From Epiperipatus broadwayi (lineage: Eukaryota; Onychophora; Udeonychophora; Euonychophora; Peripatidae): 64,000 bases of DNA. Below, piece by piece: positions 37,200-49,047 of this stretch. The position numbers and the translations under genes are program-made. The notes beneath the pieces were generated by a model. The model was given only the letters and a program-made list of their open reading frames with translations, searched no databases and was not told the origin of the DNA. How positions within the stretch are numbered: the stretch's first letter is position 1; the number at the start of each line of letters is the position of its first letter. The stretch lies in assembly GCA_028023455.1 (NCBI GenBank), contig JAQFVV010000984.1, positions 1-64,000 on the forward strand. The letters run 5' to 3'.

Positions 37200-37514
37200 A
37201 TGACTGGAAAAACAGCTGTAATGCTTGAAGTAGTTAGAAAACAAGCTGGTCTTGAGATGATAAAATTTTACAAGTGGATTAATCAAAGAGTTAAATTCCA
37301 CACAATCCAAAGAAAGCATGGTAAGCAAAGCCCAGTGCCAATAAAACCTGGTTTACTTTTTTTGATTGCAAATGGCACTGTTCACTCAGAATTTGTTGTA
37401 AGGATGAGACATTTAAAATCTACAAAGTTTGAAAAGTTTGTCAGATGTGGCAAAACCAAAACATCCCATTATGACATATTGAAGAATGCAAACTTTAATA
37501 ACAACAATACATAG
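37200..37514 (+). CDS. Open coding segment of an unidentified gene (penultimate exon candidate)
   Basis: Starting from the first ATG, 105 codons encode a basic, globular-looking peptide with no low-complexity sequence: TGKTAVMLEVVRKQAG, KFYKWINQRVKFHTIQRKHG, PVPIKPGLLFLIANGTVHSE and TKFEKFVRCGKTKTSHYDIL. Local GC is higher than in the flanks. Strong donor-like sites lie inside it (CATG|GTAAGC at 37321 and GTT|GTAAGG at 37398), so the true exon may end earlier than the stop at 37512-37514. A good acceptor and last exon lie just downstream. I do not recognise the protein. A retained transposase or processed pseudogene fragment cannot be excluded. Confidence 0.45.
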   Translation: MTGKTAVMLEVVRKQAGLEMIKFYKWINQRVKFHTIQRKHGKQSPVPIKPGLLFLIANGTVHSEFVVRMRHLKSTKFEKFVRCGKTKTSHYDILKNANFNNNNT

Positions 37515-37651
37515 TGCAAAAACCTTGAGTGAAAAACAATTTTAACTAAATATAACATGAACCAGCTTAACCATCAGGTGTATTCACTCTATCTTATTCT
37601 GGGTGACTTCTTTTTATTCTCTTGAGTGAAAAAAAAAAATCTTTTTTGCAG

Positions 37652-37718
37652 ACTTAGAAGTGGTGATGAAGTAGAACAATACAGGAATCATTTTGCAAGA
37701 GTTTATGAACTACCTTGA
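37652..37718 (+). CDS. Candidate last exon of the same gene
   Basis: A consensus acceptor CTTTTTTGCAG ends at 37651. The exon then reads, in the phase that starts CTT, LRSGDEVEQYRNHFARVYEL plus Pro and stops with TGA at 37716-37718. AATAAA follows at 37789-37794. Acceptor, short coding tail and polyadenylation signal together fit a genuine 3' gene end. Family unknown. Confidence 0.45.
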
Positions 37719-37788
37719 AAAGTGAAAAATACATTTAGACAAGTGCATTGAATTAAATGAACTTTACTTTAAATTTGTAACACCTTTA

Positions 37789-37794
37789 AATAAA
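37789..37794 (+). terminator. Polyadenylation signal AATAAA
   Basis: 71 bases after the stop of the candidate last exon. Confidence 0.45.
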
Positions 37795-37799
37795 TATAC

Positions 37800-39090
37800 A
37801 TATTTTTATCATAAACTTCAGTTATTTTTGGGTTTTCCCTTGTAAACTATTAAGAATACTTTTTTTTTCTTTCTAAATTTAAATCAGACACAACAATAAA
37901 TTCACACATAAACTCTAATGGAAGAAATAAAATTTCTCTTCACTCCATAATTATTTATATAAAATATTTGTTTCATTTAACTTTCAATTAGCATGTATGC
38001 CTAGCATTCTTTTATCTACTTATTATTTATTTTTTTGAATTACATTTGCAAAGATAATGTATATTAAAGGTTTAATGTTATGCAGTGATTGTATATATCT
38101 ATATAACATCATTTAATACACTTTCTATAGTCATTTTTTATAATGCATTTATTTCTTGACACTATTTTCTAATGATTTTGTCTGGCTACCAATATCCAAA
38201 TATATATATGATCACATAGTTAAAACATTTTAGTACATATATTGATATAATAAAATATTTGAATTATATCTATATATGTATTAAAATATATAAATTATGT
38301 GATCATATATGTTTGAATATGTAGAATCTTTAGTAAATATTGTCTACAAATAAATGCATTGTAAAATTTGACTACCCAAACTGTTTCAAGTGACGTCATA
38401 TAAAAAAATTGTCAGATATCGATATTATGCGAGCATGATTGGCTAAAAGTTTCTTCACATTCATTGTTTAAGAGATTACAACATCCTGCTTAATACTTAA
38501 GAAGTAATTTCCTTATATATTATTATCACTTTAGTATTAATGCATTTTATATTATATCATTGATTATTATTTAACATTAGTAATACTTAGAGCAATAATT
38601 TGTGTTTCAAATCTGCCTTGAACAAATTTACATAACATTTACTTAATATTTAAGAATATTTGTGATGATTATTGTATCTTAATATATTATTGGTCTTAAG
38701 TTTGGTATTTATGAAGATAGGATGTTGTTCTTTAAAACATAATAATAAAAAGATATGTTGAAATAAGTAATAGGAATGGTGTTATAATGAAATAATCATT
38801 TTGAAGAAACAATTTGATTAGACAGCTTTGTGTAACATCAAAAATCATGAATTTGTTATATATGGAGTGAACTGATGTTTTTTAAACATTTTAGTGATAG
38901 AAATTGGTATTATATTATTACCTGTTTAGAACTAAATTATTTGGTTTATTATATAGTTGATTATCAATTAATATTAATCACTGTTTAAGATGCTAATTTA
39001 TTTGTAAATGTTTCCTTGTTCATATATTATTTTACAATAATCTTTAAATGTAACAATTTACTATTAGTAAATACTGCTCATGTGAAGAAG
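37800..39090. other. Non-coding stretch with one foldback element
   Basis: No coding signal. A 139-bp foldback lies at 38186-38324. Confidence 0.4.
38186..38324. repeat. 139-bp foldback (MITE-like) element
   Basis: Arms of about 32 bp: CTACCAATATCCAAATATAT then ATGATCACATAG, paired with ATGTGATCATATATGTTTGA then ATATGTAG. The loop is AT-rich. Confidence 0.6.
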
Positions 39091-39094
39091 ATAT

Positions 39095-39150
39095 ATGTGA
39101 TTGGTGACCTAGATCAACTGATGAGTACTAGTTCATTATAAAAAGCAGAT
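39095..39150 (+). ncRNA. Hammerhead fragment next to the Merlin-type element
   Basis: GACCTAGATCAACTGATGAG, then TACTAGTTCA, aligns with the family TCTGGACCAACTGATGAGTG, but the second half of stem II and GAAA are lost. A degenerate fragment of the family. Confidence 0.4.
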
Positions 39151-39235
39151 TGCGGATCACATGTAGTTGTAAGTACTTTGGTATTAGAGCTGCAAAGTTG
39201 ACAATGACTCATGGAATGATGATCAACACTCAATG

Positions 39236-39375
39236 TTTACAACGACTCTTGGAATGATGATCGATGCTGGGGAGATAAATCTCCTATCTTCCCAGCATCA
39301 ATCGTCATTCCAAAAGTCCTGAACATCGAGCATTGATCTTAGTGCCAAGAGTCATTATCAATGTCACAGCTCTAA
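39236..39375. repeat. Left subterminal repeats and hairpin of the Merlin-type element
   Basis: Repeats of GACTCTTGGAATGATGATC occur in both orientations. An embedded hairpin is formed by GATGCTGGGGAGATA and TATCTTCCCAGCATC. Confidence 0.6.
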
Positions 39376-39539
39376 TACATGTTGACACTGTTGACATTTG
39401 TATGAAACTGCTGATGACTTTGTGATGTCACCAAAATGATGTGAACAAAGAATGTGTCACAGCTCAATTCTAAAAAATAGCAACATATAATACAATGGAA
39501 TTCAAAGGAATATTGCAAGATTTTTTTAAAAAATGTAGT

Positions 39540-40620
39540 ATATATTCAGTAGATGATTATTGAGAAATCATGGTAATATTGTACAATTTAAAAAAAAAAA
39601 AATGAGTAAATCTAAAAATTTCCAGAAAAATACAGCAAATGTAGCACCATAGATGTTTTTAGATCTTTCAATATTATGATGGATTTTTAACAATAAATAA
39701 AAAGTAGAATATATTCAGTGATTATTAAGAAATCAAGGTAATATTGTAGTGAAATGCAAACTTATATTGGACCAAATTTAAACAAAAATAAATACGACAT
39801 TTAAAAAAAAAAAGAAATACAGGTAAATCTATTTTTTTTTAAAAATGACGCATTTACAAAAAAAAAAAAGAAAAAAGAAACAGCAAAAGTGATGCCATTA
39901 AGCATGATTTTAATATTGCAAATATTTTTAACCATAAATATAGAATATATTCAGTACTTGGTTATTAAGAAATCAGGGTAATATTGTAGTGAAGTGCAAA
40001 CAAATATTGGACCAAATTTAAATAAAAATAAATACGAAATTTTAAAAAAAAAAAAACACGGGTAAATGTAATGTTTTTTTTTAAAATGACACATTTACAA
40101 AAAAAAACAAAACGGCAAAATGATGCCACTAACGACGATTTTAATATTGCAAATATTTTTAATTGAAAATGTAGAATATATTCAATACATGGGTATTAAG
40201 AAATCAAGACAATATTGTAGTGAAATTCAAACAAATATTGGACAAAATTTAAAGAAATAAAGAAAACAAAATTAAAAAAAAAAAAAAAATGGGTAAATCT
40301 TAAAAGATTTTTAAATGACCCATTTCCAAAAAAACAACAACAAAGGTGACACCATTACCCATGATTTTAATGTTGTAATAGATTTAATGGAAAATGTAGA
40401 ATATATTCAGTACATGATTATTGCGAAATCAAGGTAACATTGTAGTAAAATTGCAGTGGAATTCAAAGAAATATTGCAAGATTTTAAGCAAAAAATGTAG
40501 TGTATACTGTACAAAATGTAAAAAAAAAAAAGCAATACGAGTAAATCTAAAATCCACCCCCCCCCAAAAAAAAAACGCCATTATTGGTAAAAAATTATAA
40601 TTAAAAAATGTAGGAGAAAC
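39540..40620. repeat. Minisatellite of about 230-bp units
   Basis: Five copies of a unit marked by ATATTCAGTACATG, GAAATCAAGGTAATATTGTA, AATATTGGACCAAATTTAAA, a poly-A run and TGACCCATTTACAAAAAA start near 39542, 39711, 39948, 40177 and 40402 (spacing 169, 237, 229, 225). The frames inside it are not genes. Confidence 0.8.
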
Positions 40621-41109
40621 CATAAAATAACCTTATTTTTTAAGTAAATTTACCAAATTCAGACAAATAGTGCACTAAATGTACATGAAATGCCTAAATA
40701 TTATGGACATTTTAAAGTAGTACTGAAAATTTTAAAAACAATACATTTTGATTTTCAAAAAGCAAATGTAACACCATTGCCATTTTTAATTTGTAATTGA
40801 AAAACCTACAAAACAATGTCAAATGACCTTAATTATTAACTAATTTTTATACAAAATGAATAACTCCATTTTTGTGATACTTACTATGAGGAAATATGGT
40901 TATTTGAACATTTTCTACATAGGCCCAAAATGTACACCTGCTAACATTTTTGGCACATGATTGAAAAGAATGCTGGGATTTTGATATTTCACATAATAAT
41001 TTATTAATTTTTTCTTTGTTTGAAAAATTAAAACAAATATAATGCATAGTCTACTATAAAATTATTCTGGTGGAAATATTTGCCTATTATCATTTAATAT
41101 TGCCACAAA

Positions 41110-41935
41110 AATGTCCTCATTTTAGTGAATTCTCCACCACATAAACTCCGCAAGGTATGAATGAAGGTGTTGTGTTTCCATGTCTCATTGATGCTTGTTC
41201 CTCCATTTGGCTAAAAACTCACCAACTCTCAATACTGTGGGTGTGCACTCCAGTGTCTGAATCAATGAAATTATAGGTGTGATTTACATGGAAGTGATCA
41301 TAACTTTCTTCACATAATTCTTCTGTTTTATAAGCATTCCAACAGTCAGAATATATTGTTGAGCCCTCTTCAACATTGCTTCAAATGGCTTCCATTAGAG
41401 TTTTAGCTGTCCAATCTTCGATTTTGATAATGAAACATTCATCTGTTTCCTAACATAATCCACCAAACATCCATTGATCAGAGAGTATTCGGCCTGTATG
41501 ATTTTTCCTTCTAGAAAATAAGCTTTCATCTATTTCCACTATTTTGTTTGTTATTCCAATTTTGTGGTGAAGATGATTTAACATAGCTATTGTGCAAATT
41601 TCTCTCATATAACAACTGTTCCAATCAATGAAAGTTTTGCTTGCCAAATCAAGCTAATGTTCTTTCCATCCGATCGATGTTAATTTCCATGACCAGCTAT
41701 AAATAAACTATAATGCAGTTAGAATAGGAATTTGAGAGCCTTCCAGGCATGTTTGCTTCCATATACCAATTGTTTTGGCACATACTTGGACATAGCAACA
41801 TGATTGTTTGTCCAATGTATGAATGTAAAGTCATATTATGTCCATTTGGACAGACTTTCTCTGATGGCAGTATGCCTTGTTCTTGAAAATACTTGACTGC
41901 TTCAATCTCAGTAAGTAGGTAATTTTCATAGATTC
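41110..41935 (-). pseudogene. Merlin / ISXO2-like (IS1595-type) DDE transposase, decayed
   Basis: Read from 41930 downward, the frames follow the family order. The N-terminal part is LTEIEAVKYFQEQGILPSEK then VCPNGHNMTL (zinc-ribbon start). After a disrupted second Cys pair come GIWKQTCLEGSQIPILTAL and WSWKLTSIGW. An intact 65-codon block at 41647-41450 holds KTFIDWNSCYMREIC, then KIVEIDESLFSRRKNHTGRI and QWMFGGLC; the Asp and Glu of VEIDES mark the first catalytic Asp. Next is TIYSDCWNAY (second Asp), YDHFHVNHTYNFIDSDTGVH and HSIES (third catalytic residue, Glu), then LHSYLAEFMWW. Stops and a shift near the C-terminus inactivate it. Confidence 0.85.
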
Positions 41936-42229
41936 ATCATTTTAAAAAGCTCATAGAAATTTCAATAAAGGCAAAAACACACAGAAATTTCAATCAAAAA
42001 TCTCAATAAAAAGCAAATACACACAGAAACCTCAACCAAAAATCTCTCAGAAAGAACAGAACAATCTGATGTGACATTAACCCAAAAGATCATACTGATA
42101 AGTAAAAACACATTTTGACATCCCTCTCTCAGATTATGCAATTTTGAGCATAATTGGTCATTTCATCATCACTTGTTGACATTTTCACATTTTTGTTATG
42201 GATTACTTTTTCACATTTTTGTTACAGAT

Positions 42230-42650
42230 TACTTTCCAAGAGTCATTGTGGATGTGACAAGTCTCCAATTTCTTTAACGTTGCAAGTCATTCCATCATCA
42301 AATTCATGTTTTGATATATGTTTTCTTACAGTTGTGCATGTGCCAATCATTATTCCAAGAGTCATTGTGGATTTAAGACATCTCCTATTTCCCCAGCACC
42401 GATCATTCCAAGAATTGTTGTGAATGATTATCGAGCATGAGTTGTTCGTCATTCCAAGAATCATTGTGAACGTTGCAGCTATTGTTTCAATTGTGGGCAT
42501 CTGTCATGATTCCAAGAGTCTTTGTGGATGTAAGAAGTCTCCTATCTTCCCAGCATTGACCATTGTTCCAAGAGTTGTTGTGAATGTTGACCATTGAGCG
42601 TCATTCCAAGAGTCGTTGATCATCCTTCCAAGAGTTATTGTCAATGTTGC
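42230..42650. repeat. Right subterminal repeat array of the Merlin-type element
   Basis: Eight copies of CCAAGARTYRTTGTGRATG occur near 42236, 42355, 42407, 42453, 42513, 42568, 42605 and 42627. Several continue as ...AGTCTCCTATCTTCCCAGCA. They match, inverted, the repeats at the left end. The frames on both strands here are artefacts of the array. Confidence 0.75.
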
Positions 42651-42976
42651 AGCTTTAATACTACAGTACCTAAAATGTTTAATGAGAGTGAAAGTTATTA
42701 AGTAAATCTATAAAGAATATTTAAATGCTACACATTTTATAAGACTGAATTGTAATTTTCTCATTGAAGTAAGTAGTAAGGTTGGAGTTTATATGCTTAG
42801 GAATTTATTAAATATATTAAAAAAGTACAAAGAGGGTCCTGCAGTTATGCCAACAATGGTGGCATTGTACTATAAAATAATGACATGAAAGAAATTGTCT
42901 GGATAGTTATTTTAATGATTATTCATATCTGATAAATGTTGTTACATGTAAATTGGTTTGTGGGTTTTAAAAGTTT

Positions 42977-42977
<1 letters not shown>

Positions 42978-43049
<72 letters not shown>
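42978..43049. repeat. (AT)n tracts at left edge of PLE palindrome
   Basis: Two AT tracts separated by AATGC, directly outside the PLE end. Confidence 0.85.
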
Positions 43050-43051
<2 letters not shown>

Positions 43052-43084
43052 GCTTACAAATTATTACAAACAATCCTTAAATCC

Positions 43085-43480
43085 GCAGAAGTACTTTCGT
43101 TAATTTATTAAACATGCCTCAACTGCCATTAAATTCAAAATCAAAAGTGGAAGCAAATGTCATCAATTCAAATTCCATGAATCTCATATTTTAATATTAG
43201 CAGCTTGTCAATTTATTAAATGCATTTTATTTCTGTTTATAAAAATTGCCTCCTTAATTTTTTTTTACAATGGTTTCTCTCTTCATGAAGAAGTTTCACA
43301 TTTTCAAAATCAAATTTAAATTTATATTTACATGTTTTTTCATGATCAAAGAAAACTGAAGAAGATATTAAATCACCATTATTTTTATTTTTTACATGCT
43401 TATATAACAATTCATTTTCCTTCAATCTTTTTTCAATACTGCACCTAGATTTACCTATATATATATATATAGCATGCAAT
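43085..43480 (-). pseudogene. PLE GIY-YIG domain end, left arm
   Basis: A frame at 43479-43237 reads YIYIGKSRCSIEKRLKENEL, then SVFFDHEKTC, FDFENVKLLHEERNHCKK. This is the YIG-x-S...R...KRLKEHE segment, the His-containing stretch and the glutamate-bearing helix (HEERNHCK) of the PLE GIY-YIG nuclease. The rest to the 3' end follows in broken frames. Confidence 0.75.
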
Positions 43481-43489
43481 CATGAAAAA

Positions 43490-44442
43490 AAAATTTGGGA
43501 GATATTAAAATTTACAAAAGATATGTGGAAGATATTTTTGTTTGTGGAAATACTAATAGTATAAATTTACTTGTAGAGAAATTAAATAAGATGAATGGCT
43601 TGAAATGGACTATTGAAAAGGAACAGAACAATAATATTAAATATTTAGATTTAATGATTACAAGAGATAACAGTATATTAAATTATAAACTAATAATTAA
43701 GCCATTGCAAAAAAGAGGATATATAAATTGTAAGTCAAAAGTACCAATGATGCATAAGATGGCAAGTTTTAGATCTTTTTTGTTTTGAAATGAAAAATTA
43801 TGTCGTTACCAAAGTGTTAAACTGAAAAATATTGAAATATTTGCCAAGGAATTGCTTAATGTTGGTTATAAAATGGAACAAATAAACAATACTTTATGTC
43901 AATTTAAAAAAAGTTATAATAATTTAAAAGAAATGAAGATTAATATTAAACAATGGATATCTATTCCATTTATTTCAAATCCACAAGTGAAATTTTTTAA
44001 GGATTTATACAAGAATGTGTTTAATGTTTCATTCTACATTCCAAACAATATTAATAAATTTGTCAATAATTCTAAGGATGTCATACCTGTCAAGCATAAA
44101 AGTAATATCATGTATCAAATTTTTTGTGATTGTATGCTATTATATATAGGTGATCTAGGTGCAGTATTAAAAAAAGATTGAAGGAGCATGAATTGTTATA
44201 TAAGGATCTAAATAATAAAAATAATGGTGATTTAATATCTCCTTCACTTTTCTTTGATCACGAAAAAACATGTAAATAAAAATTTAAATTTGATTTTGAA
44301 TATGTGAAAATTCTTCATGAAGAGAGAAACCATTGTAAAAGAAAAATTAAGGAGGCAATTTTTATAAACAGGAATAAAATGCACTTAATAAATCTACAAG
44401 CTGTTAACATTAAAATACAAGATTTATGGAATTTGAATTGAT
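43490..44442 (+). pseudogene. PLE reverse transcriptase C-terminus plus GIY-YIG endonuclease
   Basis: Two main frames. The first (43495-43788) holds KIYKRYVEDIFVCGNT, the RT catalytic box with YVED in place of the usual YVDD/YADD, then LKWTIEKEQNNNIKYLDLMI, the usual LDL motif after the palm, and MHKMASFRSF. The second (43852-44181) covers the linker (QWISIPFISNPQVK...LYKNVFNVSFYIP) and the start of the nuclease (NIMYQIFCDCMLLYIGD). Broken frames continue with FFDHEKTCK, HEERNHCKRKIKEAIFINR and QDLWNLN, the PLE C-terminal motif, to about 44442. The N-terminal RT motifs are absent; stops and frameshifts abound. Confidence 0.85.
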
Positions 44443-44609
44443 GACATTTGTTTCCGCTTTTGTTTTTGAATTTAATGGCAGTTGAGGCAGGTTTAAGAAA
44501 TTAAATGAAAGTACTTCTGCAGATTTAAGGATTGTTTGTAATTATTTGTAAATGTTATATTATTTAATATATTATTACAATTTTGTTTTTAATTAACGGA
44601 CATTTTATT

Positions 44610-44615
44610 TATTTT

Positions 44616-44665
<50 letters not shown>
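44610..44665. repeat. (CA)n(AT)n microsatellite at right edge of PLE
   Basis: ACACACACAC followed by an AT tract, mirroring the AT tracts at the left edge. Confidence 0.85.
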
Positions 44666-44668
<3 letters not shown>

Positions 44669-44669
44669 A

Positions 44670-47600
44670 ACAGATAATAAAATTAGAACAATAGATATAT
44701 AACCATTTGTAACAGAAAAAAATAATAGAATAAAAAATAAAGATTATTACGATATGCTTGTTTATAATCTGTCATTTGAAACAGCAAGAAAACTTTGTAA
44801 CAGCATACAAATTAATGTAATGATAAAAAAGGCTGCTATTTTGTAAGCGTTTAATAGATAGATGAGTGATAAAATGATAGTTGCTATAATTCAATAACTA
44901 AACAGGATATATGATATGCTCTAGCGGCTCATCATTTGTAACCGAGTAAATTAAATGAGAAATGAATTCACTGTGTTAGCTAAAATACAATTTATAATTA
45001 AATAAGGATGACACTAACATATAAATAAGAATATATGCATATCATGCTTTATCTGGGTGTCCATTTATAATTAATTAAATATAACATTATAGCCCATTTG
45101 CAACTATCCTAAACATTAATTCTGTCACACTATTAATGAAATAAATAAATTACCTCATTAATCAACACATAAATAACAACAATGAAAATTAAAACTATCA
45201 TTATTAAAGATTTAAAATATTTAGATATTGGGGAAGTCATTTGAACAATAAAACATGTTGGCCATTGTCATCAAATAAAATAATATTAAATATAGCAACT
45301 AAATAAAATTACCCACTGTGAGATCCCTGGAGTGCCTTATGCTTAACTCCAATAATAGGTTCTTTTAACCAAGAATCCTTCTCATTCCTTTTTCCATGCA
45401 TATACTACCATTCATGGTCACACACACACTGGCGCTGTTTATAACAACATAAAAAAAATCATAAAGTTAATATTATGAAGTTGAAAAGGGATTAAATCAC
45501 TCTTTATTCAGTTTAGCTAAATAAATGTGTTTTCCCACGAGTGCCACTAGATTGTTTTAAATCTAGATAAATATCTGTTTAGAGTGTACTGAGTTCAAAC
45601 TCATTCGGTACATTTTTATCATACATGACTTGGATGACTAATGGAAAAAAATGACACTCTTATATTTTACTCATGTCAATAAAATCATAAGATCCCCATA
45701 TCATCAAAATTTATATAGATCAAAGACTATTATAGATATTATAGCTCATTTACATATATTGATGAACAGACAAGTATAATCTTGTTAATGGCTTCCAGAC
45801 AAGCATCGTGAAGACCATTACTGATATGGATGGCCATGAAACTAGTTACTTAACTTAATTATTTATTACAATATAAAGATGATGGTAATAATGATGGTGA
45901 TGATATCAGCCATAGCTTTATAATAAACTCACAACAATAAATTTATCTTTATAAACTCATAGGCACCTTTTTTTAAAATCATCCTATGTCAAACTGGGAT
46001 TTAAATATTACATTCACTAGCATTTATATAAGTTTATGGTTATTTACTAAAATACTTTTATAGTTAAAACTATGATTCCATAATACCAGTCATGATGACT
46101 GATCATCGTGCCTCTCTCCACATGGTATTCAACTTTCTATACACCCCTATTTACTAAATATATTAATTATGTTAAACATTAGATTTAATGCTTATAATTT
46201 ATTAAATCAATGATGATGGTGATCTTAACTCCTGTATAGTATTATTTGAAACAGTGTTTTAATCAATAATAAAATATCCATCTTTGATGAGGATGATCAA
46301 AACTCATGGACACAACATAATTTTAGCTTTTCTATTATTGAACTATAATTATTAAAACTTGGTTATTATCAAGCATAATCCTTAAATACTTAAATGTAAA
46401 TCAACATTCTAGCTTACTTAACATTTTGCAAGTGCTTGCTTAATATTTGCTAGTGCTAATGATTCTTAATATCTGCAAGCGATGATGATGATGATCATTT
46501 AAAACAATAGAAATAAGACAAGAAAAATACAATAATATTTTTAATAACAACTCGGAAAACAATTAAGATATATAATTATATTTTATTAATATTATTCTTT
46601 CTCTTTATTTTTTAAATCAAATTTACTAATTAGATAAATGACTTGTTATTACATTAATTAAATATAGAATTAATACAAAATTTTATATACAAGTTTGTCA
46701 TTTTGGATATTTTAAAATAAGCTGCCTTAAAATGACATTAAAAAAATATTTCATTAAATGCTTACTTAAGACTTTCCTAACTTATTATATCATAAAATAA
46801 ATTTCATATTTAACTTGTGTGTTTTATTTCACTTCCATTCAAATGTTAATCCCTGCTTTATAATTTACCATATTTAAACTCATTATGCATAACCTATTCT
46901 TTTGACATGTTTGTATAAGCAGTTACACATGCACACACACCCTGTGATATGTCAACATATATTTTTAAAATGTGTTCCCTTATAATAGAGACTAATACAT
47001 AAATCACATATATAAAAAATATTCTTGCAACCTTGAGCAAAATAAAATAAAATACATTATATCAATTTTAATATGCAACAAGATAAATAAAAAAACATTA
47101 GAAATGCATATATTTATAGGTTGCTCATTATCATAATAAATGAACAATAAAAAAACATTTCAATACTACAATATATAACAATAATAAAACAATAGAAAAA
47201 ATAATAAAAATTTAAGTTTAAAGATTTAAACTGTGTGTGTTATGATATGTGATATTGAGAATAACTATTTATAAACAAGCCTTTAATGTTTCTGTATCAA
47301 AAGAAAAAAATGTTTTGACCAATAAATTAAGGTTTACTTTTAATAAGTAAGAATAAAAGATCTGTTAATGAAAGTTCATAGTTACTCGATTATTTTCACT
47401 TCTTATAAATGTCTCAAGTTTGAATTTTCAGACTGCTTGTCTCACATATAGCTTCAATAAGTTGATTTGCTCCATTTAAAAAAAAGAAAAGTTCTTGCAG
47501 ATACTTTTAAGATAAACATGAATTAATTGACTTGCTTATTTCCACAATTTTTTAAGTTATTTATTGTTGATACTTTTGATAATGCTGAATTTGTTAACTG

Positions 47601-48150
47601 ATTTGTTTCCACTTTTTTTAAAAAACAACATCATTGTAGACACTTTAGATGACTATGAGATAAACTTTAACAAAAATTTGATTGATAGCTTCATCAAACT
47701 TGGCTATATATGGCTTTTATTCATATTTCCTTTCTTCTTGGCTCTTGTCAAAGATGATAATGAGATGACATCTTTGGCTGTTTTTAAATTTGGTCCATTC
47801 TTTTAATTACTATGGACTGGTATATGAGCCCATAGTAAATCAGTGATTTAACCCATTCCGTCAGATTCCAGGAAGCAGAAAAAGTGGCTTTAGCAATGCA
47901 AATTCATTGTATTATACACAGCAAAATATATTAATATCATTTTATAGAACTGTAAATAACTTCTTCCAATAAATTCAATTTTTTCTTTTTTTTTCTTAAT
48001 ACTGCTGGTAATTAATTATATATATGCACATCTTCATCTATATTGACTTTAAAACAAGAGTCATTTTTCTCCTTCCTCAATTTTTAAAGAGTGAGAAAAG
48101 AAAAAAAAATCAAACACTCACTCTCTTTTGAAAAAAAATATGCAAACTGT
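44670..48150. other. AT-rich non-coding stretch
   Basis: Degenerate recurrence of ATATGCTYTATCTG...CCATTTGTAAC near 44751, 44910 and 45033 suggests an old repeat. The hydrophobic frame at 47564-47806 has no recognisable domain and I do not call it a gene. Confidence 0.35.
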
Positions 48151-48177
48151 CCATTTCCTTTAGTTTTCATGAACTCA

Positions 48178-48296
48178 ATCACTACATCTCTGTCTAATAA
48201 TAATGAATAAAAAAACAGATCATTACATCTCTTCCCAACAACACTAAAAAAAACTGATCGCTACATCTTTTCTCTCTAATAATATTGAAAAACTGC
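48178..48296. repeat. Three about 40-bp tandem units
   Basis: ATCACTACATCTCTGTCTAA, ATCATTACATCTCTTCCCAA and ATCGCTACATCTTTTCTCTC start successive units, each ending in a run of A and CTG. Confidence 0.6.
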
Positions 48297-49047
48297 TAGC
48301 CCTAAATATTGTTTCATTTGTTTATATTGTGAATTTTTGATCAAAAAAAAGGACCACCTGGAAATCTTATCTTGAGATAAAGATCAAAAATCAGAGTTTG
48401 ACAAGCTGATGTTCTATCGCGATTTTACAAGAAAATTAATAATCACGTTTTATTCCATCAAAGCACCTCTTTTCTAAAAATAATCTTAGATACAGATAAC
48501 ACAAACAATAAAGCTGGCAATCTATAGTCATTAGAAATAGGTGTAAAAGTGTTTTGGTGTTTATACAGATGTTCTCATTTTTTCACACTCTTTTGCATGT
48601 GTACATTTTTTTTATCTCCTAATCTACTAATCTTGATCACCTTATTTTACACTTTCTTTCTGATCTGCTTTATTTTAACAAAAATTAATGTTAAATAATT
48701 TAACACCTTATTTAATAAGAAAATATAATAAATCCCTATATTAAATATTGTTTCTTATTGCCTTCTCTCTTTACAACTGCTTATTTATTAACTATTTATA
48801 AACTATAATAAACAATAAATACACACATAAATCTCTCTCTATATATAAAAGAAAATTTTTTCTAATTAAATTATATACATGCATGTGAAATGAGGACATA
48901 TACATACAATATATATATATAAAACAAAATAAATGTCCGCTAATATTAATAATACAATAACGAAAACTTAAATATATTCCAAACAACGATAAACAATTTA
49001 TAATATAATATAAATAAAAACTCATAAAGAAAAATTTTAGGCCAAGA

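Larger units (their letters stand above)
39173..42669 (-). mobile_element. 3.5-kb Merlin-type DNA transposon with inverted repetitive ends
   Basis: Left end (39173-39236) and right end (42602-42669) are inverted: GTACTTTGGTATTAGAGCTG and GTTGACAATGACTC on the left against GTACTGTAGTATTAAAGCTG and ATTGACAATAACTC read inward from the right. Inside are a minisatellite (39540-40620), a decayed ISXO2-like transposase on the minus strand, and subterminal CCAAGAGTCATTGTGGATG repeats near the right end. Exact ends and target duplication are not certain, because the GTAC at both edges is self-complementary. Confidence 0.65.
43055..44560. mobile_element. Penelope-like element, palindromic, with reverse transcriptase remnant
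   Basis: The right-hand copy (+, 43490-44550) covers the RT C-terminus, linker, GIY-YIG domain and 3' end. The left-hand copy (-, 43480-43060) covers only the GIY-YIG end and the 3' end. The two are inverted copies over about 400 bp: CAATCCTTAAATCCGCAGAA against CTTCTGCAGATTTAAGGATT, and TTGCCTCCTTAATTTTT against its reverse. AT and CA/AT tracts border both sides (42978-43049 and 44610-44665). Confidence 0.85.

Noticed and set aside
42154-42500. Overlapping frames on both strands
   Set aside because: Both are by-products of the CCAAGAGTCATTGTGG tandem array.
47564-47806. 80-codon frame with hydrophobic segments as a membrane protein
   Set aside because: Composition is that expected from T-rich DNA, it starts at a non-ATG codon, and there is no supporting signal around it.
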